Origin: Kitasatospora atroaurantiaca
GTDB lineage: Bacteria > Actinomycetota > Actinomycetes > Streptomycetales > Streptomycetaceae
Length of the DNA stretch: 64,000 nt
Assembly: GCF_007828955.1 (NCBI RefSeq)
Contig: NZ_VIVR01000001.1
Coordinates: 2,542,001 to 2,606,000 of the forward strand
Direction of reading: 5' to 3'
Positions within the stretch are counted from its first letter, which is position 1. Each line of letters opens with the position of its first letter. This document shows, piece by piece, positions 25,503-34,934 of the stretch. The notes under the pieces are model-generated. The model did no database searches, was not told the origin of the DNA, and was given only the letters and a program-made list of their open reading frames with translations. A program made the translations under genes and the position numbers.

Positions 25503-25518
25503 GTGGGAGCGCTCCCAC
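25503..25518. promoter_or_regulatory. CebR box upstream of cebE
   Basis: GTGGGAGCGCTCCCAC is a perfect 16-bp palindrome containing the 14-bp CebR consensus TGGGAGCGCTCCCA (25504-25517). It lies about 230 bases upstream of the cebE start and 39 bases after TTGACA (25460-25465), so it would cover or follow the operon promoter. No similar box was found before cebR itself. Confidence 0.93.
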
Positions 25519-25747
25519 ACTCTAGCGGCGAATGGCTGCCGGGAACACCGCTCGATCAACGACTCGAAGCACCGCCTGCACAGCCCGCACTGCCCGCACC
25601 ACCCGCCGAACTCTCGCGGACCCAGCACCCCACGCATAAGCCGACTCAGAAGCGACCGCAGAACCCCACGCAGCAAGACCCGAGCCCCACGCAGAACCCA
25701 CGCCCCACCCCGGAACCTCGTGCCCCACCCGGAACAAGGAGACCGCA

Positions 25748-27073
25748 ATGCGCACCACCCGCCCCCGCAGAGCCGCCGTCCTCGCCACCACCGCACTCGC
25801 CACCACCGCCCTCCTGCTCACCGGCTGCAGCAGCAGCGCCAAGAGCGGCTCCGACGGCTCGTCCTCCGCCGCAGGCGGCGAGAAGATCACCCTCACCGTC
25901 GGCGACTTCGGGACCTTCGGCTACAAGGAGGCCGGGCTGTACGACGCGTACATGGCCGCCCACCCGAACATCACCATCAAGTACGACACCACCCAGGACG
26001 GCCAGAAGTACTGGGACGCGCTGACCACCCACCTCGCCTCCGGCAGCGGCCTCGCCGACATCCAGGCCGTCGAGGTCGGCTACATCGCCCAGGCCGCCGG
26101 CACCCTGGGCGACAAGTTCACCGACCTCGGCAAGGCCGACGGCGTCAGCGCCGGTGCCTGGCTGCCCTGGAAGTCCAAGCAGGCGACCACCGCCAACGGC
26201 GCCCTGATCGGCCTCGGCACCGACATCGGCCCGATGGCCGTCTGCTACCGCAAGGACCTCTTCCAGCAGGCCGGCCTGCCCACCGACCGGGAGTCCGTCG
26301 GCAAGCTCTGGCAGGGCGACTGGAGCAAGTTCGTCGAGGCCGGCAAGACGTACCAGGCCAAGGCTCCGGCCGGCACCTTCTTCACCGACTCCGCGAGCGG
26401 CCTGTTCAACGCCGCACTGTCCAGCGAGAAGGACCAGTACTCGGACGCCTCCGGCAAGCTCGTCTACAAGGACAGCGCGGGCGTCAAGAAGGCCTGGGAC
26501 ATCGCCGTCAGCGCCTCGCAGGCCAAGATCAGCGCCGGGCTGCGGCAGTTCCAGGACAACTGGAACGCCGCTTTCACCAACGCCAAGTTCGCCACCGTGG
26601 TCTGCCCGTCCTGGATGACCGGCATCATCAGCAAGTACTCCGGCGACTCCGGCAAGGGCAAGTGGGACATCGCCCAGGCCCCCGTCGCCAGCAACTGGGG
26701 CGGCGCCTTCCTGACCGTCCCGAAGGCCGGCAAGCACCAGAAGGAGGCGGCCGCCCTGGCCGCCTGGCTGACCGCACCCGAGCAGCAGGCCAAGGTCTTC
26801 ACCAAGGTGGGCAACCTGCCCTCGACCACCGCGGGCCTGCAGCTGCCGGCCGTCCAGAGCGCCAAGCTGGACTACTTCGGCGACACCCCGACCGGCCAGA
26901 TCTACGCGACCACCGCGCAGAGCATCCTGCCCGCGGCCATCGGTGAGAACGACGGCACGGTGAAGACCATCATCACCGACAACGGCATCCTCGACATCGA
27001 GCAGCACGGCACCGACCCCGCCAAGGCCTGGTCCAACGTGAACAAGCTCATCGCCGACAAGGTCAACGGCTGA
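25748..27073 (+). CDS. cebE: CebE, cello-oligosaccharide-binding lipoprotein
   Basis: 441 residues from ATG 25748, with AAGGAG at 25735-25740. Lipoprotein signal: RTTRPRRAAVLATTALATTA, then lipobox LLTGC with the lipidated Cys near residue 27. The mature protein is a family 1 solute-binding protein (VGDFGTFGYKEAGLYDAYMA, later SWMTGIISKYSGDSGKGKWD). It captures cellobiose and cellotriose outside the membrane and delivers them to CebF/CebG; the ATPase is normally the shared MsiK, encoded elsewhere. First gene of the CebR-controlled operon. Confidence 0.94.
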   Translation: MRTTRPRRAAVLATTALATTALLLTGCSSSAKSGSDGSSSAAGGEKITLTVGDFGTFGYKEAGLYDAYMAAHPNITIKYDTTQDGQKYWDALTTHLASGSGLADIQAVEVGYIAQAAGTLGDKFTDLGKADGVSAGAWLPWKSKQATTANGALIGLGTDIGPMAVCYRKDLFQQAGLPTDRESVGKLWQGDWSKFVEAGKTYQAKAPAGTFFTDSASGLFNAALSSEKDQYSDASGKLVYKDSAGVKKAWDIAVSASQAKISAGLRQFQDNWNAAFTNAKFATVVCPSWMTGIISKYSGDSGKGKWDIAQAPVASNWGGAFLTVPKAGKHQKEAAALAAWLTAPEQQAKVFTKVGNLPSTTAGLQLPAVQSAKLDYFGDTPTGQIYATTAQSILPAAIGENDGTVKTIITDNGILDIEQHGTDPAKAWSNVNKLIADKVNG

Positions 27074-27202
27074 CCCCGGAAGCACATCTGACGCTCAACC
27101 AGCTGTCCGGCCGAGCACGCCGCCCGGCCGGACAGCTCCCGCACTCAGCCGGACGCCGCCGCACCAGCCTGAAACACCAGCCACCCCCGGGAAGGACACC
27201 CC

Positions 27203-28210
27203 GTGGCCACCTCCATCCGAGCCGCAGCCGAGGACGGCTCGGCCCCGCCCAGCGCCCCCCGGCGCACCGGCCCCGCCGCCGCACCACCCCGCTCCGCCTG
27301 GCGCTCGCGCCTGTACCGGCTCGACCTCAAGGCCTCCCCGTACGCGTACATCGCGCCGTTCTTCCTCTGCTTCGCCGCCTTCGGCCTCTTCCCGCTGATC
27401 TGGACCGGCTGGCTCTCCCTCCACCGCGTCGACCTGCTGAACACCGACGTGATGGACTGGCGGGGCGTCGACAACTACACCCGGCTCTGGGACACCGACC
27501 AGTTCTGGAACGCGCTGCGCAACACCTTCACCATCGGCGTGATCTCCACCGTCCCGCAGCTGCTGATGGCCCTCGGCCTGGCCCACCTGCTCAACTACCG
27601 TCTGCGCGGCCGGGGTTTCTTCCGGGTCGCGATCCTCGCCCCGTACGCGACCTCGATCGCCGCCGCGACACTGGTCTTCGTCCAGCTCTTCAACCCCGAC
27701 TACGGGATGATCAACTGGTTCCTCTCGCTGGCCGGCATCGAGCACACCGACTGGTACGCGGACACCTGGCCGTCCCAGATCGCCATCTCCACCATCGTGA
27801 CCTGGCGTTGGACCGGCTACAACGCGCTGATCTACCTCGCCGCGATGCAGGCCGTCCCCAAGGACCTGTACGAGGCGGCGAGCCTGGACGGGGCGTCCCG
27901 CTGGCAGCAGTTCACCAAGGTCACCATCCCGTCCATCCGCCCCACCATCCTGTTCACCATCATCGTGTCGACCATCGGCGCCACCCAGCTCTTCGGTGAG
28001 CCGATGCTGTTCGGCGGCGGAGTGGGGGTGAGCGGCGGCTCCGCACACCAGTTCCAGACCCTCAGTCTCTACATGTACGAACTGGGCTGGCCCAGCCGCC
28101 AGTTGGGCCGGGCGTCGGCCGTCGCCTGGACGATGCTGCTGATCCTGCTCCTGATCGGGGCCGTCAACCTCCTGATCGCCCGCCGCAACCGCTCCAAGCT
28201 GGGAGGCTGA
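27203..28210 (+). CDS. cebF: CebF, sugar ABC transporter permease
   Basis: 335 residues from GTG 27203, preceded by GGAAGG. About six membrane spans; the first is SPYAYIAPFFLCFAAFGLFP. The permease EAA loop appears as LYEAASLDGASRWQQFTKVT (about residues 230-250), the docking site for the ATPase. It forms the inner-membrane channel with CebG for cellobiose. The first 45 residues are a cytosolic Ala/Pro/Arg-rich tail. Only two bases separate its stop from the cebG GTG. Confidence 0.94.
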   Translation: MATSIRAAAEDGSAPPSAPRRTGPAAAPPRSAWRSRLYRLDLKASPYAYIAPFFLCFAAFGLFPLIWTGWLSLHRVDLLNTDVMDWRGVDNYTRLWDTDQFWNALRNTFTIGVISTVPQLLMALGLAHLLNYRLRGRGFFRVAILAPYATSIAAATLVFVQLFNPDYGMINWFLSLAGIEHTDWYADTWPSQIAISTIVTWRWTGYNALIYLAAMQAVPKDLYEAASLDGASRWQQFTKVTIPSIRPTILFTIIVSTIGATQLFGEPMLFGGGVGVSGGSAHQFQTLSLYMYELGWPSRQLGRASAVAWTMLLILLLIGAVNLLIARRNRSKLGG

Positions 28211-28212
28211 CC

Positions 28213-29091
28213 GTGACCACCGCCCTCTCCACCGCGCCCAGGCGCCGATTCCGGGCCGGCGCTGGCGACCACGACAAGGCCGGTCCGGTGGCCTACGTGG
28301 TGCTCGCACTGGCCGCCGCGGTCTCGCTCTTCCCGCTCTACTGGACGTTCGTCGCGGCCAGTTCGACCGGCGAGCGCGTCGCCCAGTCGCCTCCGCCGCT
28401 GGTGCCGAGCGGCCAGCTCTGGCACAACATCACCACCGCCTGGGACCAGGCGGACATGGGCACGGCCCTGCTGAACTCGACCGTCGTGGCCGGCTGTGTC
28501 TCGCTCAGCACGGTGCTCTTCTCCACCCTGGCCGGCTTCGCCTTCGCCAAGCTCCCGTTCCGCGGCCGGAACGCGCTGCTCACCCTGGTGGTGGCCACCA
28601 TGACCATCCCGCCGCAGCTCAGCGTGATCCCGCTCTACCGGATCATCACCGGCCTGCACTGGGGCAACCAGCTGCAGGCGGTGATCCTGCCCTCGCTGGT
28701 GGCGGCCTTCGGGGTGTTCTTCATGCGCCAGTTCCTGGTCGAGGCACTGCCGGTGGAGCTGATCGAGGCCGCCAGGGTGGACGGGGCGCACAGTCTGCGG
28801 ATCATCTGGCACGTCGTCCTCCCGATCGCCCGCCCCGCGATGGCCGTTCTCGGCATGCTGGTCTTCGTCCAGTCCTGGAACGACTTCTTCTGGCCCTTCG
28901 TGGTGCTGACCCAGCAGAACCCGACCGTGCAGGTCGCCCTGTCCGCGATCGGCGGCGGCAGCGGTCACGACATCAACCAGGCCGTGATCATGACCGGCGC
29001 CCTGGTCGGCACCCTCCCGCTGCTGCTGATCTTCGCCCTGCTCGGCAAGCACATCGTCGGCGGCATCACGGCCGGCGCAGTCAAGAGCTGA
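28213..29091 (+). CDS. cebG: CebG, sugar ABC transporter permease
   Basis: 292 residues from GTG 28213; GGGAGGC overlaps the end of cebF. MalG-type permease: the first span is [20 protein letters not shown]. The EAA loop is [20 protein letters not shown] near residue 180, and the last span [20 protein letters not shown] ends in [12 protein letters not shown], the usual MalG tail. It pairs with CebF. The tight spacing implies co-translation. Confidence 0.94.
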   Translation: MTTALSTAPRRRFRAGAGDHDKAGPVAYVVLALAAAVSLFPLYWTFVAASSTGERVAQSPPPLVPSGQLWHNITTAWDQADMGTALLNSTVVAGCVSLSTVLFSTLAGFAFAKLPFRGRNALLTLVVATMTIPPQLSVIPLYRIITGLHWGNQLQAVILPSLVAAFGVFFMRQFLVEALPVELIEAARVDGAHSLRIIWHVVLPIARPAMAVLGMLVFVQSWNDFFWPFVVLTQQNPTVQVALSAIGGGSGHDINQAVIMTGALVGTLPLLLIFALLGKHIVGGITAGAVKS

Positions 29092-29122
29092 CCGACGTCC
29101 TCAGGCCGCCCACCACACTTCA

Positions 29123-29136
29123 TGGGAGCGCTCCCG
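29123..29136. promoter_or_regulatory. CebR box at the bglC start
   Basis: TGGGAGCGCTCCCG matches the CebR consensus at 13 of 14 bases and ends one base before the bglC ATG. GGGAG within it is also the only candidate ribosome binding site. CebR bound here could act as a roadblock or make bglC separately repressible inside the operon. A box in this position is known in other streptomycetes. Confidence 0.9.
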
Positions 29137-29137
29137 C

Positions 29138-30589
29138 ATGACAACCACCGAATCGCACACCGTCCAGGCCCCGACCGGAAGCAGCTTCCCGCCCGGCTTC
29201 GCCTGGGGAGCCGCCACCGCCGCGTACCAGATCGAGGGAGCCGTGGCCGAAGGCGGCCGCACCCCGTCCATCTGGGACACCTTCAGCCACACCCCCGGCA
29301 AGGTGCTCGACGGCGACACCGGCGACACCGCGGTCGACCACTACCACCGCTTCCGCGAGGACGTCCGGCTGATGGCCGAGCTGGGCCTGACCTCGTACCG
29401 CTTCTCGCTCTCCTGGCCCCGCATCCAGCCGACCGGTCGCGGCCCGGCCGTCGAGCGCGGGCTGGACTTCTACCGTGCCCTGGTCGACGAGCTGCTCGAC
29501 CACGGCATCACCCCCGTCGCCACCCTCTACCACTGGGACCTCCCGCAGCACCTGGAGGACCTCGGCGGCTGGCCGGCCCGCGACACCGCCGCCCGGTTCG
29601 CCGACTACGCCGCCCTCGCCGCCGAGGCCCTCGGTGACCGGGTCGGCATCTGGACCACCCTCAACGAGCCCTGGTGCAGCGCCTTCCTCGGGTACGGCTC
29701 CGGCGTGCACGCCCCCGGCCGCACCGATCCCGCCGACGCGCTCAGGGCCGCGCACCACCTCAACCTCGGCCACGGCCTGGCCGTCGGCGCCCTCCGCAGC
29801 GCCCTGCCCTCCTCCGCACGGACCGCCATCTCCCTGAACCTGCACCAGATCCGCCCGCTCACCACCGACCCCGCCGACCGCGAGGCGGCCCGCCGGATCG
29901 ACGCGGTCGGCAACCGCGTCTTCACCGGCCCGATCCTCGGTGGCGCGTACCCCGAGGACCTGCTCGCCGACACCGCCCACCTGGTCGACTGGGACAGCCT
30001 GGTGCAACCCGGCGATCCGGCCGAGATCTCCCGGCCCATCGACCTGCTGGGCATCAACTACTACACGCCGACCGTGGTCTCCTCCGCCGAGAACGCCAAG
30101 GACCTCCCCCGCCACGACGGCCACGGCGCCAGCGAGGCCTCCCCCTGGCCGGGCGCCGAGGACGTGGCGTTCCACCTCGCCCCCGGCGAGCGCACCGCGA
30201 TGGGCTGGCCGATCGACCCCTCCGGCCTCACCGACCTGCTGCTCGACGTGCACCGCGCCCACCCGGGCCTCCCGATGCTGGTCACCGAGAACGGCGCGGC
30301 CTTCGAGGACGCCGTCGGCCCCGACGGCGCCGTCGACGACCCCGAACGAATCAGCTACCTGCACGGCCACCTCGCCGCCGTGGCCCGGGCCGTCGAGGCC
30401 GGCGCCGATGTGCGCGGGTACTACCTCTGGTCGCTGATGGACAACTTCGAGTGGGCGTACGGCTACGGCAAGCGCTTCGGAGCCGTGCACATCGACTACC
30501 GGACCCTGGCCCGCACCCCGAAGGCCAGCGCCCGCTGGTACGCCGAGGTGATCCGCCGGGGCGGCCTCCCCCAGAGCCCTGAGCTGTGA
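29138..30589 (+). CDS. bglC: BglC, GH1 beta-glucosidase
   Basis: 483 residues from ATG 29138. GH1 signatures: [20 protein letters not shown] at the N terminus, TLNEPWC with acid/base Glu177, LVTENGAAF with nucleophile Glu384, and [20 protein letters not shown] near the C terminus. No signal peptide, so it hydrolyses imported cellobiose to glucose in the cytoplasm. This removes the CebR inducer as it feeds glycolysis. Last gene of the ceb operon, controlled by its own CebR box. Confidence 0.95.
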   Translation: MTTTESHTVQAPTGSSFPPGFAWGAATAAYQIEGAVAEGGRTPSIWDTFSHTPGKVLDGDTGDTAVDHYHRFREDVRLMAELGLTSYRFSLSWPRIQPTGRGPAVERGLDFYRALVDELLDHGITPVATLYHWDLPQHLEDLGGWPARDTAARFADYAALAAEALGDRVGIWTTLNEPWCSAFLGYGSGVHAPGRTDPADALRAAHHLNLGHGLAVGALRSALPSSARTAISLNLHQIRPLTTDPADREAARRIDAVGNRVFTGPILGGAYPEDLLADTAHLVDWDSLVQPGDPAEISRPIDLLGINYYTPTVVSSAENAKDLPRHDGHGASEASPWPGAEDVAFHLAPGERTAMGWPIDPSGLTDLLLDVHRAHPGLPMLVTENGAAFEDAVGPDGAVDDPERISYLHGHLAAVARAVEAGADVRGYYLWSLMDNFEWAYGYGKRFGAVHIDYRTLARTPKASARWYAEVIRRGGLPQSPEL

Positions 30590-30593
30590 CGAT

Positions 30594-30627
30594 TACGTTA
30601 CGTCACCACAATGCGTGACTTTACGTA
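30594..30627. promoter_or_regulatory. Imperfect inverted repeat after bglC
   Basis: TACGTTACGTCAC (30594-30606) and GTGACTTTACGTA (30615-30627) are inverted repeats with 11 of 13 matches and an 8-base spacer. The region is AT-rich for this genome and ends 23 bases before the next gene's likely start. It could be an operator, or the terminator of the ceb operon. Confidence 0.45.
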
Positions 30628-30650
30628 GGGCCCGCTCGTTCTCTCCTCAC

Positions 30651-31394
30651 GTGCGAGCCAATCGAGCGGTCCCACCCCAGTCCGCAGCAGCCCCCACCGC
30701 GCATCGCAGCGGCCGGCTGCCCCGACCCCGGACCCGGACGCTCGCGGCCGGCAGCGCGGTGCTCGCCCATGTGTGGGGGCTCGGCCTCGGCATGACCAGC
30801 GCGTACGCCGCGGCCGGCGAGCCCGCGACGGACCTGGTCAGCCGGGCCGACGCGCCCGCGCTGCTGGACCAGCTGACCGGCACGGCCGTACCGGCGCTGG
30901 AGCGCCAGGCGGCACCCGTCGGGCAGGTGCTGCAGGACCGGATCAGGGCGGGTGGCCTGCCGCTCCCCGGGCAGGCCACCACGGTGCCCGACGCCTTCGC
31001 GATCGCCGCCGTGCTGCTCCCCGCCGTCCCCCCGCAGCCCCGGGGGGACGGCGCCGCGCGTGCCTCCCGCGCCGCCACACCCGGCGCCGAGAGCCGGACG
31101 GCCACCGAGGCGGGGCTTCCCGCCCAGCGCACGAGCGATGCCGTGGCGGGCACCGCCCACCTCGCCGCCATCCGTACCGGCCCGGGCCCGGTGGGCGCGG
31201 CCGGCCCGCAATCGGCAGCGGTACGGCTGCAGAACCCCGAGCAGCCGGCTCCCGAGGACGGGATCGCTCTCGCCACCGCCTACCCGGTGGACACCGACGG
31301 CGACCTCACCGCCGTCCTGGTCCCGATCGCGGCGGGACTGCTGCTCACCGGCGCCGCCATGTACAAGCATCGCGGCATTCCGCGCGGCCACTGA
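30651..31394 (+). CDS. Membrane-anchored hypothetical protein
   Basis: 247 residues from GTG 30651. Residues about 22-55 form a signal-like segment: RPRTRTLAAGSAVLAHVWGL, then GLGMTSAYAAAGEP with a plausible AYA-A cleavage site. The body is Ala/Pro/Arg-rich with no recognised domain. A single C-terminal span, LTAVLVPIAAGLLLTGAAMY, is followed by the basic tail KHRGIPRGH, so the protein is probably exported and held by its C terminus. A GTG at 30615 would add 12 residues, including a TTA codon. No ribosome binding site is evident for either start. Confidence 0.65.
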   Translation: MRANRAVPPQSAAAPTAHRSGRLPRPRTRTLAAGSAVLAHVWGLGLGMTSAYAAAGEPATDLVSRADAPALLDQLTGTAVPALERQAAPVGQVLQDRIRAGGLPLPGQATTVPDAFAIAAVLLPAVPPQPRGDGAARASRAATPGAESRTATEAGLPAQRTSDAVAGTAHLAAIRTGPGPVGAAGPQSAAVRLQNPEQPAPEDGIALATAYPVDTDGDLTAVLVPIAAGLLLTGAAMYKHRGIPRGH

Positions 31395-31439
31395 GGCGGC
31401 CTTCCGGCGGCGCGCAAGGCGACCGACGGCAGGCCTCCG

Positions 31440-32372
31440 TCAGTGGAAGACCCCTGGCGGTGGCGCGGGCGACGGGGCAGCCGTGGCGTCGGTTGCGGGC
31501 GCCGCACCGGCCGTGAAGTCCGCCAGCGCGCGACCGTGCTCGACCCGGCCCAGGTAGGAGTCGGAGGCCACCCGGCGGCCCAACTCTTCGAGCGGCAGCG
31601 GCTGATGGGCTGAGGCCAGGATCAGGTTGCCGAAGCGCTTGCCGCGCAGCACCGCCGGGTCGGCCACCAGGCAGACCTCCGGGAAGACCGCGCGCAGGGT
31701 GGCCACCTGGGACCTGGCGAAGAGAAGTGACGATCCGTCGGTGATGTTCACGGCGTACCGGCCGCCGGGGGACAGCGCCCGGGCCGCCAGCGCGGCGAAC
31801 TCGACGGTCGCGCAGTGGGAGGGCACCCGGGCGCCGGCGAAGATGTCGGCGATCACGAGGTCCACGGCGCCCTCCGGGGCGCGCTCCAGGACCGATCGGG
31901 CGTCGGAGCCGCGGACCTTGATCTGCCAGCCGCGCTCCAACGGCAGTTCCGTGCGGACGAGTTCGGTCAGCGCGGTGTCGATCTCGGCGACCTGCTGACG
32001 GGAGCGGGGGCGGGTGGCGGCGACGTAGCGGGCCAGCGTGAGGGCGCCGCCGCCGAGGTGCAGCACGGTGATCGGCCGGCCCGGCTGAGCGGCCAGATCG
32101 ATCAGGTGGCCGAGCCTGCGCTGGTACTCGAAGCCCAGGTACGTCGGGTCGGCCAGGTCGACCAGGGACTGCGGCGCACCGTCCACCAGCAGCGTCCAGG
32201 CCCGGGCGCGGTCACGGTCCGGGACGAGCTCGGCCAGACCGGTGTCGACCGGGCGGGCCAGCGGGCCCTGCGCGTGCACCCGGGCGCCGCCGGAGGCACC
32301 ACCGGGTGCGGCGGGCGTCGGCTCGGCCTCGGTACGAGCCCTGCCGGCCCTGTTGCGTCCCATGGCGACCAT
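31440..32372 (-). CDS. Spermidine-synthase-like SAM-fold protein
   Basis: 310 residues from ATG 32372 (the ATG three codons in is equally possible). The Rossmann core is spermidine synthase/methyltransferase-like: YLGFEYQRRLGHLIDLAAQP, motif I ITVLHLGGGALTLARYVAAT, the acidic QQVAEIDTALTELVR, and DLVIADIFAGARVPSHCATV. It could be an aminopropyltransferase or a methyltransferase. Streptomycete homologues are usually annotated as spermidine synthase without biochemical support. The Ala/Pro-rich ends are low complexity. It converges on the membrane-protein gene. Confidence 0.78.
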   Translation of the reverse strand: MVAMGRNRAGRARTEAEPTPAAPGGASGGARVHAQGPLARPVDTGLAELVPDRDRARAWTLLVDGAPQSLVDLADPTYLGFEYQRRLGHLIDLAAQPGRPITVLHLGGGALTLARYVAATRPRSRQQVAEIDTALTELVRTELPLERGWQIKVRGSDARSVLERAPEGAVDLVIADIFAGARVPSHCATVEFAALAARALSPGGRYAVNITDGSSLLFARSQVATLRAVFPEVCLVADPAVLRGKRFGNLILASAHQPLPLEELGRRVASDSYLGRVEHGRALADFTAGAAPATDATAAPSPAPPPGVFH

Positions 32373-32456
32373 TATCGCCGGGATCGGAGCCGGGGCCGAC
32401 GGCGAAGCCGCAGCTCGGAGCTGCCGACCGGGGACGGCCTGCCCGACACCCATGGG

Positions 32457-32930
32457 TCAGAACGGGCCGAGGCCGCCCGCAGTCAGTGTGCAGGCGGCCT
32501 CGCAGAGGGCCGAGCGGAGCACCCACGCGTCCGTGGGGCGGACCAGGTTGTTCGGACCCGACGGGGGCATCACCCACCGTGGATCGGTGGGCGGGAGAAG
32601 GACGGCCCCCGCCGTACAGGTGCTGCCGGGCAGGTGCCAGCGCTCGGCGGTACCGGCCGGGACCAGGAAGGCGATCGCCGACCCGCCCGCCGTCTGGAGC
32701 ACCGCCCCGCAGGCCCTGCGAAGCCGCAGGATGTCGACCGTCTCCAGACCGTGCCGGACCGGGACGGTGACGGTGTCGTACCCGGTCGGCACGGGATGCG
32801 CGGCGGCGCCGCCGCCTCCCAGGCACGACGGCTCACCGCCGCCCCCGCCGTCCGGCACCAGGGCGGGCGCGACACCCGGGAGCACTCCTCCGGCGGCCAG
32901 GCGTCGGTACTGCGGCACTCCGGTGGCCAT
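32457..32930 (-). CDS. Hypothetical protein, possibly a primase/polymerase-like fragment
   Basis: 157 residues from ATG 32930, with a strong AGGAGGG site. After a Gly-rich N terminus comes TVTVPVRHGLETVDILRLRR, then AIAFLVPAGTAERWHLPGST, LPPTDPRWVMPPSG and WVLRSALCEAA. The order (V-VP strand, FLVPAGTA, W-LPG, VxPP, W) resembles that in the unknown gene at 40671-41261. Both are reminiscent of small streptomycete proteins labelled bifunctional primase/polymerase-like; this is a weak pattern match, not an identification. It is divergent from the XRE/TPR regulator. Confidence 0.65.
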   Translation of the reverse strand: MATGVPQYRRLAAGGVLPGVAPALVPDGGGGGEPSCLGGGGAAAHPVPTGYDTVTVPVRHGLETVDILRLRRACGAVLQTAGGSAIAFLVPAGTAERWHLPGSTCTAGAVLLPPTDPRWVMPPSGPNNLVRPTDAWVLRSALCEAACTLTAGGLGPF

Positions 32931-33373
32931 GGGGGCCCTCCTGTCACCTCGTCAGGTCGGAAGCCGAGCTGCTCGATCGCGTGATCGGTTGGGGGTGCGA
33001 GCCGAGGCTTCCACGTATCAGGACAACGCTGTTTGTGTGCCGGAGGCCACGGGGGGACGTACAGCAAGCAATGGCATTTCATGGCAGAACTCGGCAACGC
33101 TGCCGGAAATATGCCGAATTGACCGCACATGATCCGGCAACTCGCCGTATTCGAGCCATGACTCCCGGTACTGTCGTGCCATCGCCGCGGCGCTCCCACC
33201 AGGCCCGCCCCGGCCCCTCCGCATCTGCCGCCACCCGCGGCCGCAACCCCTCGGTACCGGACCCCGCACCACAGCTCACGAACCACCGATCACGAACCAC
33301 CGCAGGACCACCGCAGGACCAGCACAAGGCACCACCCGGCACGACCTCTCAGCACTAGCTCGGAGCGCAGAGC
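32931..33373. other. Divergent promoter region (443 bases)
   Basis: Separates the small unknown gene from the XRE/TPR regulator. GC is lower around 33050-33170. Near 33276-33325 there are short direct repeats (two CACGAACCACCG, two CAGGACCA). No gene is convincing. It probably holds the promoters of both neighbours. Confidence 0.55.
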
Positions 33374-34867
33374 ATGGCAGCCACGAGATCCCTCGAACCG
33401 CAGCCCTCACCGGCTGCCGCCGCCCCCAACACCGCGATGCGCGAGCTGCGCGGGGATCGCTCCCCCGGCGAGTTCGCCACCGCGATCCGCCGGGCCGCCC
33501 GCGAGATCGGCGAGCACGTGTCCTGCGACGCCCGCTACGTGGGGCGGGTCGAGGCCGGCGAGATCCGCTGTCCCAACTACGCGTACGAGCGGGTGTTCCG
33601 GCACATGTGGCCGGACCGCTCGCTGCAGGAGCTCGGCTTCGCCCCCCGTACGGCGGTCCGCCGCCGTACGGGGGAGACCGCCCCGTCTCCCGCGTCGGCA
33701 CTCGGGATCGGTGGCGTGCTCCTGCTCAACGATTCGCACCATCCCGACGAGGAGAACGACGACGTGCGTCGCCGTACGTTCCTGAGCGGCGGCTCGACCG
33801 CCCTGGCGGCAGTGCTCGGCCTTGACGGGCCGGCCGAGGCCGCAACCCCCCGATCCGACTCCGTCCGCACCGAGTCGGACCAGTCCCGGCCGTCCCGCAC
33901 CGAGGTGACGCTGTCCCAGTTGACCCTGTCCGGCCTGCCCCGCCAGGCCGCTCCCCCGCCGCGCAGGGTGGGCGCCGCCGAGGTTCGCGGTGTCGAGCAG
34001 GCCGTCCGGGACATCCGCCTGCTCGACGACGCGCACGGCGCGGACGCGCTCTTCGAGCTGGCGGGCCAGTCCCTGCGCAGCGCGTACGTCCTGCTGAACG
34101 ACGGTGAGTACAGTGCGGCCACCGAGCGGCGGCTCCAGGCCGGGGCCGGCGAGCTGGCGATCTCGGTCGGCTGGCTGGCCCACGACTCCAACCGGCCGGC
34201 CGACGCGCGTTCCTTCTACGCCGAGGCACTGGCCACCGCCCGGATGGCGAACGACGCGTCATTGGAGGCCCACGTCTTCTGCAACAGCGCCTTCCTGGCC
34301 CGCGACGCCGGACGCCCCCGCGAGGCGCTGCGGGCGGCCCAGGCCGGCCAGGCCGCGGCCCGCAGGCTGGACTCGGACCGGCTGCTGTCGCTGCTGGCGA
34401 TGCGCGAGGCGGGCGGCTGGGCGCTGCTGCAGGACCGGTCCGCCTGCGAACGGGCGCTGGGCCGGGCGTACACGCTGTTCGACCGGGGCGAGTCGGAGGC
34501 CGATCCGGAGTGGATGTCCTTCTTCGGGGAGGCCGAGATCGCCGGTCTTGAGGCGCAGTGCTGGTCGGCGCTGGGCGAGTGGGACCGGGCGAGCGAGCGG
34601 GCCTGCCGTGCCATAGCGCTGCAGGCGCCGCACTTCGTCCGCAACCGGGTGCTCTACACCGCCGAGCTGGCTCACGACCGGCTCGGCCGCGGTGACCTGG
34701 CAGGGGCGGCCGGACACGGCTCGGCCGCCGTCCTGCTGCTCGCCGAGGTCCGCTCGGCCCGGATCCGGGGCATGCTGGCCGACACCGCGGGCCACCTGCG
34801 CGCCCACCGGACGGTACCCGAGGTCGGCGCGTTCCTGGCCGAGTACGACACCGCGATCGCGGCCTGA
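33374..34867 (+). CDS. XRE/TPR-type regulator (NsdA-like)
   Basis: 497 residues from ATG 33374. The N-terminal Xre-like helix-turn-helix is FATAIRRAAREIGEHVSCDA, followed by YVGRVEAGEIRCPNYAYERV. An internal DVRRRTFLSGGSTALAAVLG near residue 135 resembles a twin-arginine motif but is not N-terminal. From about residue 215 onward there are helical TPR-like repeats (SRFYAEAL-type units: ARSFYAEALATARMANDASL, PREALRAAQAGQAAARRLDS). This layout matches the large streptomycete family that includes NsdA, a negative regulator of sporulation and antibiotics. The ligand is unknown. It stands alone, divergent from the small gene upstream. Confidence 0.8.
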   Translation: MAATRSLEPQPSPAAAAPNTAMRELRGDRSPGEFATAIRRAAREIGEHVSCDARYVGRVEAGEIRCPNYAYERVFRHMWPDRSLQELGFAPRTAVRRRTGETAPSPASALGIGGVLLLNDSHHPDEENDDVRRRTFLSGGSTALAAVLGLDGPAEAATPRSDSVRTESDQSRPSRTEVTLSQLTLSGLPRQAAPPPRRVGAAEVRGVEQAVRDIRLLDDAHGADALFELAGQSLRSAYVLLNDGEYSAATERRLQAGAGELAISVGWLAHDSNRPADARSFYAEALATARMANDASLEAHVFCNSAFLARDAGRPREALRAAQAGQAAARRLDSDRLLSLLAMREAGGWALLQDRSACERALGRAYTLFDRGESEADPEWMSFFGEAEIAGLEAQCWSALGEWDRASERACRAIALQAPHFVRNRVLYTAELAHDRLGRGDLAGAAGHGSAAVLLLAEVRSARIRGMLADTAGHLRAHRTVPEVGAFLAEYDTAIAA

Positions 34868-34883
34868 CCCGTAGATCCGTACC

Positions 34884-34928
34884 CCGGACCGCTCCGGCCT
34901 GACACACCGTCAAGCCGGGTCGGTCCGG
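34884..34928. terminator. Possible terminator between convergent genes
   Basis: CCGGACCG (34884-34891) and CGGTCCGG (34921-34928) are perfect 8-bp inverted repeats with a 29-base loop. They fill the gap between the regulator stop and the stop of the histidine phosphatase. Confidence 0.4.
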
Positions 34929-34934
34929 GCCGTG

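Noticed and set aside
20535..30589. Secondary-metabolite cluster around the adpA and cellobiose genes
   Set aside because: No biosynthetic enzymes such as PKS, NRPS or terpene synthase are present; these are conserved regulatory and sugar-use genes.
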